Source of the DNA: Cellvibrio sp. pealriver
Lineage (GTDB): Bacteria > Pseudomonadota > Gammaproteobacteria > Pseudomonadales > Cellvibrionaceae
Direction: 5' to 3'
Length of the DNA stretch: 64,000 nt
Assembly: GCF_001183545.1 (NCBI RefSeq)
Contig: NZ_KQ236688.1
Span: 4,042,395-4,106,394 of the forward strand
This document shows, piece after piece, positions 1 to 8,053 of this stretch; position 1 is the first letter of the stretch; each line of letters opens with the position of its first letter. The notes below the pieces were generated by a model. It was given only the letters and a program-made list of their open reading frames with translations, had not been told where the DNA came from and did no database searches. The position numbers were made by a program, and so were the translations under genes.

Positions 1-481
1 GCTCGGCGCTAATGCCGCGCTGGCGAATACGTTCAAGCAATACATCCAGCGGTGCCTGCAAATAAATCACCAGATCAGGGCGCGGCGCGTTGATGACGAG
101 TTTGTCGTACACCTGGCGATAAATGTTCAGCTCATCGTCATCGAGCGTCACCTTGGCAAACAATTGATCTTTTTCTATCAAAAAATCGGCTACACGAACC
201 GGTTCGAAAATATCGTCCTGGCGCAAATTTTGTAGTTGGTTTGCGCGCTGGAATAAAAAGAATAATTGTGTTGGCAGCGCGGTAGATTTTGGATCGCGAT
301 AAAAACGTTCCAGAAAAGGATTTTCCTCCGGCTGCTCTAACAGCATATCGTAATTAAACAGACTGGCGATGTTGCGCGCGAGGGTCGTTTTACCCACGCC
401 TATGCAACCTTCTACCGCGATATAGCGCGGCAGTCTGGTGTTGGTAAGGTCAAGACCCAATTCTTCAAATACAGCGTCCAC
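1..481 (-). CDS. Deoxynucleoside kinase family protein (partial, C-terminus outside window)
   Basis: The reading frame runs off the left edge; about 160 N-terminal residues are visible. A P-loop (GCIGVGKTTLA) lies near residue 29, followed by an EQPEENPF segment and a DRF-like nucleoside-pocket region, which is the layout of the deoxyadenosine/deoxyguanosine kinase family (phosphorylation of deoxynucleosides with ATP in the cytoplasm). The chosen start is a GTG preceded by GGAGT about five bases away. It is the last gene of a minus-strand run pcnB-folK-kinase, with a short gap after folK. Exact substrate cannot be told from sequence. Confidence 0.85.
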   Translation of the reverse strand, partial: MDAVFEELGLDLTNTRLPRYIAVEGCIGVGKTTLARNIASLFNYDMLLEQPEENPFLERFYRDPKSTALPTQLFFLFQRANQLQNLRQDDIFEPVRVADFLIEKDQLFAKVTLDDDELNIYRQVYDKLVINAPRPDLVIYLQAPLDVLLERIRQRGISAE

Positions 482-500
482 GATAACTCCTTGCGGCCGG

Positions 501-1001
501 TTAGCGGTGGTTCGGCAAACCGTTGTCTGGCAAGCGCACCAAGCCTTCAAACGGACATTGGTGCAGCAGTGCCTGTAACGTTTGGCCATCCGGCAGTTGT
601 AAATTCGGGCTAATGTCTGCCAAAGGATAAAGTACAAAACCGCGCTGGGTGAGATAAGGATGAGGTACTACCAGCCGCGCATGTTGAATGGTTTGATTGT
701 CGTAAAGCAGTATGTCCAAATCCAGAGTGCGTGGCCCCCAATGCTGGAGGCGAACCCGTTGATGCGCCTGTTCTATGGATTGCAGGGCATCCAGCAGCGC
801 CAGAGGTTCCAGTTGGGTATCAAGTAGTGCCACTGCGTTGATGTAATCTGGCTGCTCGGGGCCGATTGGAGCGCTCGAATAAATAGCTGAGCGTGCAATT
901 AAGCTGGTGTGCGTCAGTGCTGCCAGCTCATCAAATGCACGCGTTACCTGCGCCAGTGGATCTTCCAGATTGCTTCCCAGACCGACATAGGCCAGCGCCA
1001 T
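501..1001 (-). CDS. folK: 2-amino-4-hydroxy-6-hydroxymethyldihydropteridine pyrophosphokinase
   Basis: FolK transfers pyrophosphate from ATP to 6-hydroxymethyl-7,8-dihydropterin in folate synthesis, in the cytoplasm. The 166-residue protein has the usual length. The N-terminal YVGLGSNL motif and the GPRTLDLDILLY segment (residues 89-100, with the two metal-binding Asp at 94 and 96) are diagnostic. The gene sits three bases downstream of pcnB, the same neighbour as in Pseudomonas and E. coli, so the two are probably co-transcribed. Confidence 0.97.
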   Translation of the reverse strand: MALAYVGLGSNLEDPLAQVTRAFDELAALTHTSLIARSAIYSSAPIGPEQPDYINAVALLDTQLEPLALLDALQSIEQAHQRVRLQHWGPRTLDLDILLYDNQTIQHARLVVPHPYLTQRGFVLYPLADISPNLQLPDGQTLQALLHQCPFEGLVRLPDNGLPNHR

Positions 1002-1004
1002 GGG

Positions 1005-2387
1005 TTATTCGTTCCCGCCGGGAGCTGCATCACCCCTTGGTTTACGAGGTGAACGGCGACGGCGAGGTTTTGTTGCGCCGCCGGTTTTGGATTGCCGTGC
1101 AACCTCTTTCACCATTTGTTCGCGTTCATCTTCGGTGGCGGTTTGGTAATTGGTCCACCACACACCCAATCCATCCAGTGCTTCGCCAGCGGCTTCCCGC
1201 ATCAATAGGAAATCATAAGCTGCACGGAAGCGTGGGTGATCCAATGTGCGCAGGGCGCGCATTCCCAACCGGCTGGGCAAGCGTTGTTGCAAATCCCAGA
1301 TTTCACGCATGGGGATCAGGAAGCGCTTGGGAATGGCTGTGCGGGTCAGCTGCAGGTTGATGGTGTTGGTTGCAGCTTGCGTCCATGCCTGCGCTGGCGT
1401 CATTTTTCCGGAAAGCAGCTGGAATTGCTGTTGCAATGCAGGCCACAGGAGTGCGGCATAAATAAACGCCGGGGTAACCGTTTTATCGGCACGGATACGT
1501 TTATCGGTATTGATCATGCATTGCTCAACCAGGCTCGCCCCGAGGGTATCACCTGCCTTGAGCGCTGTATCCGTTCCGGGGAACAGGTGTACCAGCAGAT
1601 CGTACTCACGCATCAGGCTAAATGTAGCAGTCGCTGAGCCGCCCAAAAACAGCTTGAGCACTTCCTCAAACAGGCGCGCATCAGACACATTCAATAACAA
1701 ACTGCCCAGCTCGCGGATAGGCTTGGCGGTTTTCGGCTCAATGTTAAAGCCCAACTTGGCGGCGAAACGAAGAGCCCGCAGCATACGTACCGGGTCTTCT
1801 TTATAGCGGGTTGCCGGATCGCCAATCATGCGCAGGGTTCGGCTTTTGAGATCGTCCATGCCTTTGCAGTAATCGATCACTGAGAAGTCTTTCAACGTGT
1901 AATACAGCGCATTGACGGTGAAGTCGCGGCGCATGGCATCGGTTTCCAATGTGCCATAGACGTTATCGCGTAACAGCATACCGTCTTCGCTGCGGGATGA
2001 ATGTTGGGATGTGTCTTCGTGATGGCCACGGAAGGTGGTGACCTCAATGACTTCGCGCCCCATACGGACATGGACGATCTGGAAACGGCGTCCCACAATG
2101 CGCGCGCTGCGGAACAGGCGTTTTACTTCCTCGGGGCGGGCATTGGTGGCCACATCGAAATCTTTGGGGTGGTTGCCAAGTAATAGATCGCGCACGCCTC
2201 CGCCCACCAGGTAGGCAGAAAAGCCGGAATCTTCTAACTGCTTGATAATTCGGATTGCTGCCTGACTGATATTTTTGCGAGAGATATTGTGTTGGTCGCG
2301 TGGAATGGCAATCGCGCCATTGGGAGCGGCACTTGATACTTTGCTGGAATCTTTTGACGTAAAGAGGTTAAGCAAGCGTTTGAGCAT
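1005..2387 (-). CDS. pcnB: Poly(A) polymerase I
   Basis: PcnB adds 3' poly(A) tails to RNA and promotes decay. The 460-residue protein has the class II nucleotidyltransferase signature: VGGGVRDLLL at residues 61-70 and the DFD metal-binding pair at 76-78, then RRDFTVNALYY, an RNA-binding middle part, and a basic Lys/Arg-rich tail (KPRRRRSPRKPRG) typical of PcnB rather than of tRNA nucleotidyltransferase. It follows the CrcZ-like RNA gene directly, as in Pseudomonas, so read-through of that RNA could reach it. The Shine-Dalgarno before the ATG is weak. Confidence 0.96.
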   Translation of the reverse strand: MLKRLLNLFTSKDSSKVSSAAPNGAIAIPRDQHNISRKNISQAAIRIIKQLEDSGFSAYLVGGGVRDLLLGNHPKDFDVATNARPEEVKRLFRSARIVGRRFQIVHVRMGREVIEVTTFRGHHEDTSQHSSRSEDGMLLRDNVYGTLETDAMRRDFTVNALYYTLKDFSVIDYCKGMDDLKSRTLRMIGDPATRYKEDPVRMLRALRFAAKLGFNIEPKTAKPIRELGSLLLNVSDARLFEEVLKLFLGGSATATFSLMREYDLLVHLFPGTDTALKAGDTLGASLVEQCMINTDKRIRADKTVTPAFIYAALLWPALQQQFQLLSGKMTPAQAWTQAATNTINLQLTRTAIPKRFLIPMREIWDLQQRLPSRLGMRALRTLDHPRFRAAYDFLLMREAAGEALDGLGVWWTNYQTATEDEREQMVKEVARQSKTGGATKPRRRRSPRKPRGDAAPGGNE

Positions 2388-2512
2388 GTTGTCTCGCTGG
2401 TGTTTGGGCAGTCTGTTGCATGGAAGCGGCGAGTTTAGCAGAAGATCAGGGTTTTTTACGACAGACAGCCATGCCTGGAATGAGTCTCAACGATCGGTTT
2501 TAGGTCCCCCTT

Positions 2513-2544
2513 AAAAGCAAAACGGGAAAGCTTTCGCTTTCCCG
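2513..2544 (-). terminator. Rho-independent terminator of the CrcZ-like RNA
   Basis: A nine-base-pair stem CGGGAAAGC/GCTTTCCCG (2523-2531 with 2536-2544) and a four-base loop is followed on the minus strand by TTTTGCTTTT (2522-2513). It ends the small RNA about 125 bases before the pcnB start codon. Confidence 0.85.
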
Positions 2545-2914
2545 CTGGAGGGTAGCACCAAGGTGCTGCATTCTGGCATCTCAATGGGTTGCCTCCGTGG
2601 CAAACATCCAATCTCGCGTGCTATCCCATCCCGTGCCTAGTCAGTCATCCGCTTTATTTTACTGTCTTATTGCTTTTGTCTTCTAGCGTAGGTCAATCTA
2701 AGTTATTGTTTTCGTTATTGTTATATACGTTCTATTGTTATTATTTCTTGTTGTTATTATCTATTTTTTCAGCTTTTTATTATTTCTTGTTGTTATTCGT
2801 TTTTTTCAGTTTCTTATTGTCTATTGTTGTTATTTTTAAGTTTCTTCAGTTTTTTATTGTTTCTTGTTGTTATTAGATTTTCACATTTAATTCTTATTGT
2901 TTGTTTTTGTTATG
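2513..2914 (-). ncRNA. crcZ: CrcZ-like small RNA, Hfq/Crc decoy
   Basis: This approximately 402-nt span lies exactly where crcZ lies in Pseudomonas, between cbrB and pcnB. Its boundaries come from a sigma-54 promoter (+1 near 2914) and an intrinsic terminator (2513-2544). The 5' two thirds is a purine/CA-rich single-stranded tract with many AAYAAYAA motifs. Four copies of AATAACAACAA sit at 2864-2874, 2824-2834, 2787-2797 and 2748-2758 (minus strand), spaced 37-40 nt. Further AACAATAA/AATAATAA copies lie between them. The 3' part holds small GC hairpins (2589-2603, 2554-2567). In Pseudomonas, CrcZ (407 nt) titrates Hfq/Crc from A-rich mRNA sites and relieves catabolite repression. Identification rests on position, promoter type, motif content and length. 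Confidence 0.87.
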
Positions 2915-2925
2915 GCGCTCTAAAA

Positions 2926-2940
2926 GCAGTAGTTGTGCCA
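2926..2940 (-). promoter_or_regulatory. Sigma-54 promoter of the CrcZ-like RNA
   Basis: On the minus strand, TGGCAC-N6-CTGCTTT gives the invariant GG (2939-2938) and GC (2927-2926) doublets separated by exactly ten bases, the -24/-12 rule for RpoN promoters. This puts +1 near 2914. An RpoN promoter is what a CbrB-activated crcZ gene needs, because CbrB carries the sigma-54-contacting GAFTGA loop. Confidence 0.85.
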
Positions 2941-3015
2941 TATTTTAAATGTTCAATAAAAACAAACAGTTATGTTTTTTGGTTCGTCTCTTATTCTTTT
3001 TTGTTATTTCGAACG

Positions 3016-3099
3016 GTTACATATTTATCGCTTATTTGTTACGTGTGGCAATTACGGTAACAGTATTTGTGCGGTAACACTCTCGTGGATGGGGGTAAC
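3016..3099 (-). promoter_or_regulatory. Putative CbrB upstream activating sites
   Basis: Five GTTAC/GTAAC half sites cluster here (3016-3020, 3038-3042, 3057-3061, 3074-3078, 3095-3099). The central pair forms a perfect inverted repeat TGTTAC-N14-GTAACA at 3037-3062, centred about 135 bases upstream of the predicted +1, a normal distance for an enhancer-binding protein. The half-site resembles the GTTAC-type sites described for CbrB in Pseudomonas. Binding is inferred. Confidence 0.75.
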
Positions 3100-3155
3100 G
3101 ATTTGGCGCTGTTTACTGCAAAATTGGCGCGTTAATTTAGAAAAATGTCACTTAA

Positions 3156-3192
3156 AATAAAAATCCCCGATTGCTTGAGGGCTAATCGGGGG
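3156..3192 (-). terminator. Rho-independent terminator after cbrB
   Basis: CCCCGATT (3165-3172) pairs with AATCGGGG (3184-3191) around an eleven-base loop, followed on the minus strand by an A/T-rich tract ATTTTTATTTTAAG. It lies about 28 bases past the cbrB stop codon and separates cbrB transcription from the small RNA gene. Confidence 0.75.
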
Positions 3193-3219
3193 CTTTGGGG
3201 GAATAAACGTTAGTGAAAT

Positions 3220-4629
3220 TTATTTGGCGCTACCGACAGCGGCAGAGGATTTTGATCGGGGAATGCCGAGACGTTGACGGCGCTCCCATAAGCATTTACG
3301 GCTAACCCCCAGTTTGCGCGCCAGTTCTGTTTCACTCATGGTGTCCTGATGTTCCAATACAAAACGTTGGAAATAGTCCTCCAGTGACAAATCTTCCGAT
3401 GCGGCACCCGCAGAGCGATTGGCAAGGCGGGCGGGCTCCAATACGGAGCTGCCAGTGTTGTCATCCAGATCATCATTGCTGTCCATATCGATAGAGAGCA
3501 GATGGTCGCCAATTTCGGTGCTGTCCTCACACAGAATGACGGCGCGTTGCATGGCGTTTTCCAACTCGCGCACGTTGCCTGGCCAGTTGTAACTCATGAT
3601 GGCATCCATCGCCGCGGAGGAAAGTTTGAGCTGGGGTTTGCCGAATTGTGCGCAATAGCGTTGTAGCAGGGATTCGGCAATATTGATGATATCCCGTCCA
3701 CGCTCGCGCAGCGGCGGTAGCTCCAGTTGCACGACGTTAATACGGAAGTACAGGTCTTCGCGGAATTTGCCTTCTTTGGACAGTTTGCGCAAATCGCGGT
3801 GGGTTGCCGCTACGAGGCGGACATCCACTTTGCGCGATTCCACCGAGCCGAGCGGGCGTACTTCACCCTCTTGTAGTACACGCAACAGACGGGCTTGGGC
3901 TTCCAGTGGCAACTCGCCGATCTCATCGAGGAACAAGGTGCCGCCATCTGCCGCAGCGACCAAGCCTTCACGGTTGTTCGCTGCACCGGTAAATGCCCCT
4001 TTTTCGTAACCGAAGAGTTCGGATTCGATCAGCGTGTCGGGAATGGCGGCGCAGTTAACAGAGATCATCAAGTGATTATTGCGATTGCTTTCTTCGTGTA
4101 GTGCGCGGGCGACCAGCTCTTTACCTGTGCCGGTTTCGCCGTGGATTAACACGGTGGCATTGGTAGGGGCTACTTTGTGGATGCGGTTGTACAGGTCTTG
4201 CATCACATCGCTCGCGCCGATCATGCCGGCAATCGCGGTGCTGGCCGCAACGGTGCCTGAGGCCGCTTTGGTGGCGGCTTTGGCTTTACCGATGACGCGT
4301 TTGACGGCATTGACCATTTCATCATGATCAAAGGGTTTGGCGATGTAATCAACTGCGCCCATACGCATGGAATCTACTGCCGAGCGAAGGCTGGCGTAGC
4401 TCGTCATAATAAGAACGGGGGTGTCGCCTGCCAGCTTGATCAAATCCGTGCCGGGCGCGCCGGGCAGACGGAGATCGCTGATAATCAGGTCAAAATCCTT
4501 GAGTTGGAATTTGGAGGTGGCCTCTTTAACCGAGGGAGCCTCACTGACTTCGTACTGGTTGCGCTCAAGCAGCTTGCGCAGGGCATTACGGATGATGGTT
4601 TCGTCTTCAACAATCAGAATCTTACTCAT
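3220..4629 (-). CDS. cbrB: Sigma-54-dependent response regulator CbrB
   Basis: CbrB is the NtrC-family regulator of the CbrAB carbon/nitrogen balance system. The 469 residues hold a receiver domain (phospho-acceptor D52 in IISDLRLPG, K98), an AAA+ domain with Walker A GETGTGKE at 164-171, the sigma-54 contact loop GAFTGA at 211-216 and Walker B TLFLDEIGEL, then a C-terminal Fis-type helix-turn-helix (SETELARKLGVSRKCLWERR). It lies between cbrA and the CrcZ-like RNA, the arrangement known from Pseudomonas, so that RNA is its likely main target. Confidence 0.95.
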   Translation of the reverse strand: MSKILIVEDETIIRNALRKLLERNQYEVSEAPSVKEATSKFQLKDFDLIISDLRLPGAPGTDLIKLAGDTPVLIMTSYASLRSAVDSMRMGAVDYIAKPFDHDEMVNAVKRVIGKAKAATKAASGTVAASTAIAGMIGASDVMQDLYNRIHKVAPTNATVLIHGETGTGKELVARALHEESNRNNHLMISVNCAAIPDTLIESELFGYEKGAFTGAANNREGLVAAADGGTLFLDEIGELPLEAQARLLRVLQEGEVRPLGSVESRKVDVRLVAATHRDLRKLSKEGKFREDLYFRINVVQLELPPLRERGRDIINIAESLLQRYCAQFGKPQLKLSSAAMDAIMSYNWPGNVRELENAMQRAVILCEDSTEIGDHLLSIDMDSNDDLDDNTGSSVLEPARLANRSAGAASEDLSLEDYFQRFVLEHQDTMSETELARKLGVSRKCLWERRQRLGIPRSKSSAAVGSAK

Positions 4630-4760
4630 AGCTATCCGGGTCTTGCGTTAAGTGTTGCTGGTCGATAACCGGCAGCTTGCACCTGCCGGTCGCGGATCTT
4701 TTTGTCGTTCTGTTTTTGGTTTTTACTCTGGTTTTCGCTGTTGCACCCAGTGGGTATTTG

Positions 4761-7730
4761 TTACGCATCCATAAAGGAATCGAGATGACGAGGTAGCGTG
4801 ATCTCAAACCTTGCACCGCGATTGTGGACGGTATCGGCCGGGCTGATGATGTCCATATGGCCGCTGTGATCCTCGATAATGCTATACACCATTGCCAAGC
4901 CCAAGCCCGTCCCTTCACCTGGCTCCTTGGTGGTAAAGAAGGGTTCGAGAATTCGCTCGATCAGCTCGGGAGGGATGCCGTGCCCCTCATCGGTAACAGA
5001 AATTGTTACCGAATCTTCATCTTCGTTACTTTCAAGCATAACACGGCCTTGCTCCGGGCTGGCATCCCGCGCGTTAGATAAAAGATTTATAAAAACCTGA
5101 ATTATGCGCTGCGCATCGCCTGCAACAATGGCGGTTTTAGGGATGTCGTTACAGAACAGTACCTGGGTTTTCTCTTTTTGCAGGGATAACAAGTGAATCG
5201 CCTCATTGGCGCAGTCACGAATGGAAACAGCTTCGAACTCGGTTTTGCTGGCGTGACCGGCATGGGAGAAACTCACCAGCGACTGCACGATGCGCCCGAC
5301 ACGGTCGGTCTGGCTAAGGATTTGTTCGGCTGTTTCCAGCACTTCGGCTGGGTCGCTGGAGTCGTATTTCAGATTTTGTGCGAGGCAGGCGATACCGGTA
5401 ATCGGGTTGCCAATTTCATGGGCAACACCCGCCGCGAGGCGGCCGACGGAGGCAAGGCGTTCGGAGTGCACCAATTCCTGCTCCAATAACTGGGTTTCGG
5501 TAACATCTTCCAGCAGCATTACCTGATCGTAAACACCCGCAGTAATCGGCCCTTCGATGTTGGCTTTATGCAAGCTGATCCAGTGCGGGCGATTATTCAG
5601 TTCGATTTCGCGCCGGTAAAAGTGCGGCTCTTTGCTTTGGCTGAAATCGATTAGCAGGCTGCACCAGGGTTCGGGAATGTCCTCCAAATAAGAGCCGGTA
5701 ACATCCTCGCTCGGGGTTTGGGTGAGTTCCGCCATGGCGCGGTTCCACATCAGGACTTCCATATCGCGCCCCAGTGAACAAACCGCCATTGGCAGTTCTT
5801 CCAGTGTTTTACGGTGATACAGGCGGAGTGTGTTGAGTTCAGCTGCCATACCGGTGAGGTGGTCGCGGTACTGGGCGAGGCGGTTTTCGATCAGGTTGAT
5901 GTCCACCGTGCTTTGGGTTTCAGCGGTTACATGGGGGATGTGTTTGTCCATGATCTCGCTGGCGACGTGGATTCCCATCAGGCTCGAAAGATTACCTTCA
6001 ATTTGGTCGCGCAGGCGGCGCAATGCATAGGGGCGGCGCTCGTCAATTGTCAGGTTCAGCTCTTTTAAGGCGAGATCAACCTCGCGGCTGGCGGTTACCT
6101 TACCGAGGGGTTTGGCCAGACGGTGTTTGAATTCCGAAGCGGAATGGACATCCAACGCTTGGCGTACCGGATGGCTGAGCTCATCGGCGGCGCAGAGGTC
6201 AGCGCTGTATTGTTCATCTTCGGTCTGGCGGGTGAGTAGCGATATCAATACAAAGCAAAAAGTGTTTAACCCGAGAGAGATTAACGTCACTTCGCTCCAG
6301 TATTCGATCCCTACCGGAATCGTCCAGCTCAGCAGCGGCAGCTGGATGTATTCCATGCCGGTCAGGATGGGCAGTAACAACCCGATCGCCCAGATACTGG
6401 TACCAACCGCCAAACCAGCGATGATGCCGCGCTTGTTACCTTTACTCCAAAACACAATGGCAAATGTGCCGGGCAGGAATTGCAGGGTTTCGATAAATGC
6501 TGTCATCGCCAGATGAGCAAGGCTGAAACGGTTATCCAATATCCAATACAGCAGGTAACCGCCGAAGAAAATGGCGGCAATCAGGATTCGACGCAGCCAG
6601 ATCAGCTGGCTGTAGAGATCGGTGCGCGTGCGCAATTTCAGGCTGGGCAGCAGCCAGTGGTTCATTACCATGGTGGAGAGTGCGAGTGAGATCACCACCA
6701 TCGCCCCGGTTGCGGCTGAAAGTCCGCCGATGAACGCCAGCAGGGTTAGGCCCGGCGAATCAAATAGGATCGGGATGCCCAGTGTGTAGTACTGGGGTGG
6801 TAATGGGACTGAAAGCTCGGTACCAGCCCAGAGTATCGGGAAAATCGGCAGCGCCATTAATAGTAGAAACAGTGGAAATGCCCAGGTCACCGTGTGCGAG
6901 TTGCGCATCAGCGGGTTTTCCGCCAATCCCAAATGGAAGATGTGCGGCATGGTGACGGCTGTCGCGACAAATACTAGAAGCAGGGTGTGGGCTGAATCGG
7001 TGTGGATGGGGGTGTGCAACAGCGCCAGATTTTCGGGGTGATCGAGCAGCCATTGATCCAACCCTTCCAGACCATCAAATACCCCAAAAACAGCGACCAG
7101 CCCGACTGCACAGAGTGCGCAGACTTTGATCAGCGACTCGAATGCCATGGCAGTAATCAGCCCGCGGTGTTGCTCGCGATTGGCACCGAAAGAGATCGTA
7201 AAAAACGCCAGAATAAAGCAGTAGCAGAGCGCCATTATGTCTTTGAATGTAAGCCCGGTTCCCGCCAGGGGCAGGGAAGGGTTGCCGCTTACCGTGAGGA
7301 TGTGCATGGTGTCTGCAATCGCCTGGATCTGTAATGCCATCAAAGGAAGGATGCCACACAGCATGCAAAGAGTGGTCAGGGCGCCCACGCTGTGGCTGTG
7401 GTAACGAAATACCAGTAAGTCAGCGAGCGAGTGCACCTGGTGTCGCCGAGCCAACTCTGCCAGTGGTGCCAAGGCAACAGGAGCGAACAGAAAGAGCGCT
7501 CCGGTGCCAATGTAGTAGGCGAGTGCGCCATAACCGTATTGGAACGCGAGATCGATTACGCCGTAAAACGCCCAGGCGCTGGCAAAAATCCCTAGCGATA
7601 AAATATAGGTGATCGGGTGTGAGGTGACCGCTTCGGGAATCCAGCCCCGCTCGGTTATATAAGCGATACCAAATAGCAGCAGTAAATAACTGATACCGAT
7701 GAGTGCTACCTGGCTGAGATCAAAAGTCAT
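4761..7730 (-). CDS. cbrA: Transporter-linked sensor histidine kinase CbrA
   Basis: The 989-residue protein starts with about 500 residues of multi-spanning SLC5/sodium-solute-symporter-like membrane domain, followed by a linker (about 505-620), a PAS region (about 640-745), a HisKA dimerisation helix with phospho-acceptor H771 in GVAHEIGNP, and an HATPase domain (N-box NLLSNARDA near 885, G-boxes DEGHGIP and GEGTGLGLAM). This layout is CbrA. Its partner CbrB lies 131 bases downstream. CbrA signals low-quality carbon supply; whether the transporter part carries substrate (histidine in Pseudomonas) cannot be seen here. There is no clear Shine-Dalgarno; the start is preceded by an A-rich tract. 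Confidence 0.95.
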   Translation of the reverse strand: MTFDLSQVALIGISYLLLLFGIAYITERGWIPEAVTSHPITYILSLGIFASAWAFYGVIDLAFQYGYGALAYYIGTGALFLFAPVALAPLAELARRHQVHSLADLLVFRYHSHSVGALTTLCMLCGILPLMALQIQAIADTMHILTVSGNPSLPLAGTGLTFKDIMALCYCFILAFFTISFGANREQHRGLITAMAFESLIKVCALCAVGLVAVFGVFDGLEGLDQWLLDHPENLALLHTPIHTDSAHTLLLVFVATAVTMPHIFHLGLAENPLMRNSHTVTWAFPLFLLLMALPIFPILWAGTELSVPLPPQYYTLGIPILFDSPGLTLLAFIGGLSAATGAMVVISLALSTMVMNHWLLPSLKLRTRTDLYSQLIWLRRILIAAIFFGGYLLYWILDNRFSLAHLAMTAFIETLQFLPGTFAIVFWSKGNKRGIIAGLAVGTSIWAIGLLLPILTGMEYIQLPLLSWTIPVGIEYWSEVTLISLGLNTFCFVLISLLTRQTEDEQYSADLCAADELSHPVRQALDVHSASEFKHRLAKPLGKVTASREVDLALKELNLTIDERRPYALRRLRDQIEGNLSSLMGIHVASEIMDKHIPHVTAETQSTVDINLIENRLAQYRDHLTGMAAELNTLRLYHRKTLEELPMAVCSLGRDMEVLMWNRAMAELTQTPSEDVTGSYLEDIPEPWCSLLIDFSQSKEPHFYRREIELNNRPHWISLHKANIEGPITAGVYDQVMLLEDVTETQLLEQELVHSERLASVGRLAAGVAHEIGNPITGIACLAQNLKYDSSDPAEVLETAEQILSQTDRVGRIVQSLVSFSHAGHASKTEFEAVSIRDCANEAIHLLSLQKEKTQVLFCNDIPKTAIVAGDAQRIIQVFINLLSNARDASPEQGRVMLESNEDEDSVTISVTDEGHGIPPELIERILEPFFTTKEPGEGTGLGLAMVYSIIEDHSGHMDIISPADTVHNRGARFEITLPRHLDSFMDA

Positions 7731-7742
7731 GTTGTTTTTTTA
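7731..7742 (-). promoter_or_regulatory. A-rich Hfq/Crc-type motif at the cbrA start codon
   Basis: The bases just before the cbrA ATG read AAAAAAACAAC on the mRNA, containing an AANAANAA match, in place of a Shine-Dalgarno. In Pseudomonas, Hfq with Crc represses translation by binding such motifs at initiation regions. A feedback loop from the CrcZ-like RNA onto cbrA is therefore possible; this is inference from one motif. Confidence 0.4.
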
Positions 7743-7805
7743 TCGGTATTTTTTAGTGGTAGTAGCCAATGAATAGTTGGGGGCGACAGTTTTGGCGCCG
7801 TGTGG

Positions 7806-7988
7806 TCAGTCAAACTCATGATAGTTCTTGCGGCGAACTTGCATCACAAACGCGACAACAATGACCGCAATCCAGACAATAAACGGCCGATACCAGGCAC
7901 CTTCCGGATTAAGTATCCAATTAAACAGGCTGGGCGAAAAAATGTAGGCTACCAACAGTAGCAGTATTACCAGGCGTTGGTTGTTCAT
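7806..7988 (-). CDS. cbrX: CbrX-like small inner membrane protein
   Basis: This 60-residue protein has two predicted membrane helices (about 7-27 and 36-51) and a charged C-terminal end (QVRRKNYHEFD). It sits between gluQ and cbrA, 75 bases upstream of cbrA on the same strand, the place of the small cbrX frame described in Pseudomonas. The name is by position and type of protein, not by a strong motif. It may be co-transcribed with cbrA and affect its expression or membrane function; that is not shown by sequence. Confidence 0.75.
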   Translation of the reverse strand: MNNQRLVILLLLVAYIFSPSLFNWILNPEGAWYRPFIVWIAVIVVAFVMQVRRKNYHEFD

Positions 7989-8053
7989 AAGCGTTTATTC
8001 CCCATCGGTACAGCGAGCTGAGGGTTGTTATTGTTCTGTGTTTTTGGTTGTTT

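Noticed and set aside
2748..2874. Regularly spaced AATAACAACAA copies considered as a CRISPR array or microsatellite.
   Set aside because: The spacers are themselves similar and A-rich, there is no palindromic repeat and no cas gene; the context fits CrcZ.
2589..3160. Three short plus-strand reading frames rich in Phe, Leu and Tyr in the T-rich stretch.
   Set aside because: Their composition simply follows the T-rich strand opposite the CrcZ-like RNA; no Shine-Dalgarno or family resemblance.
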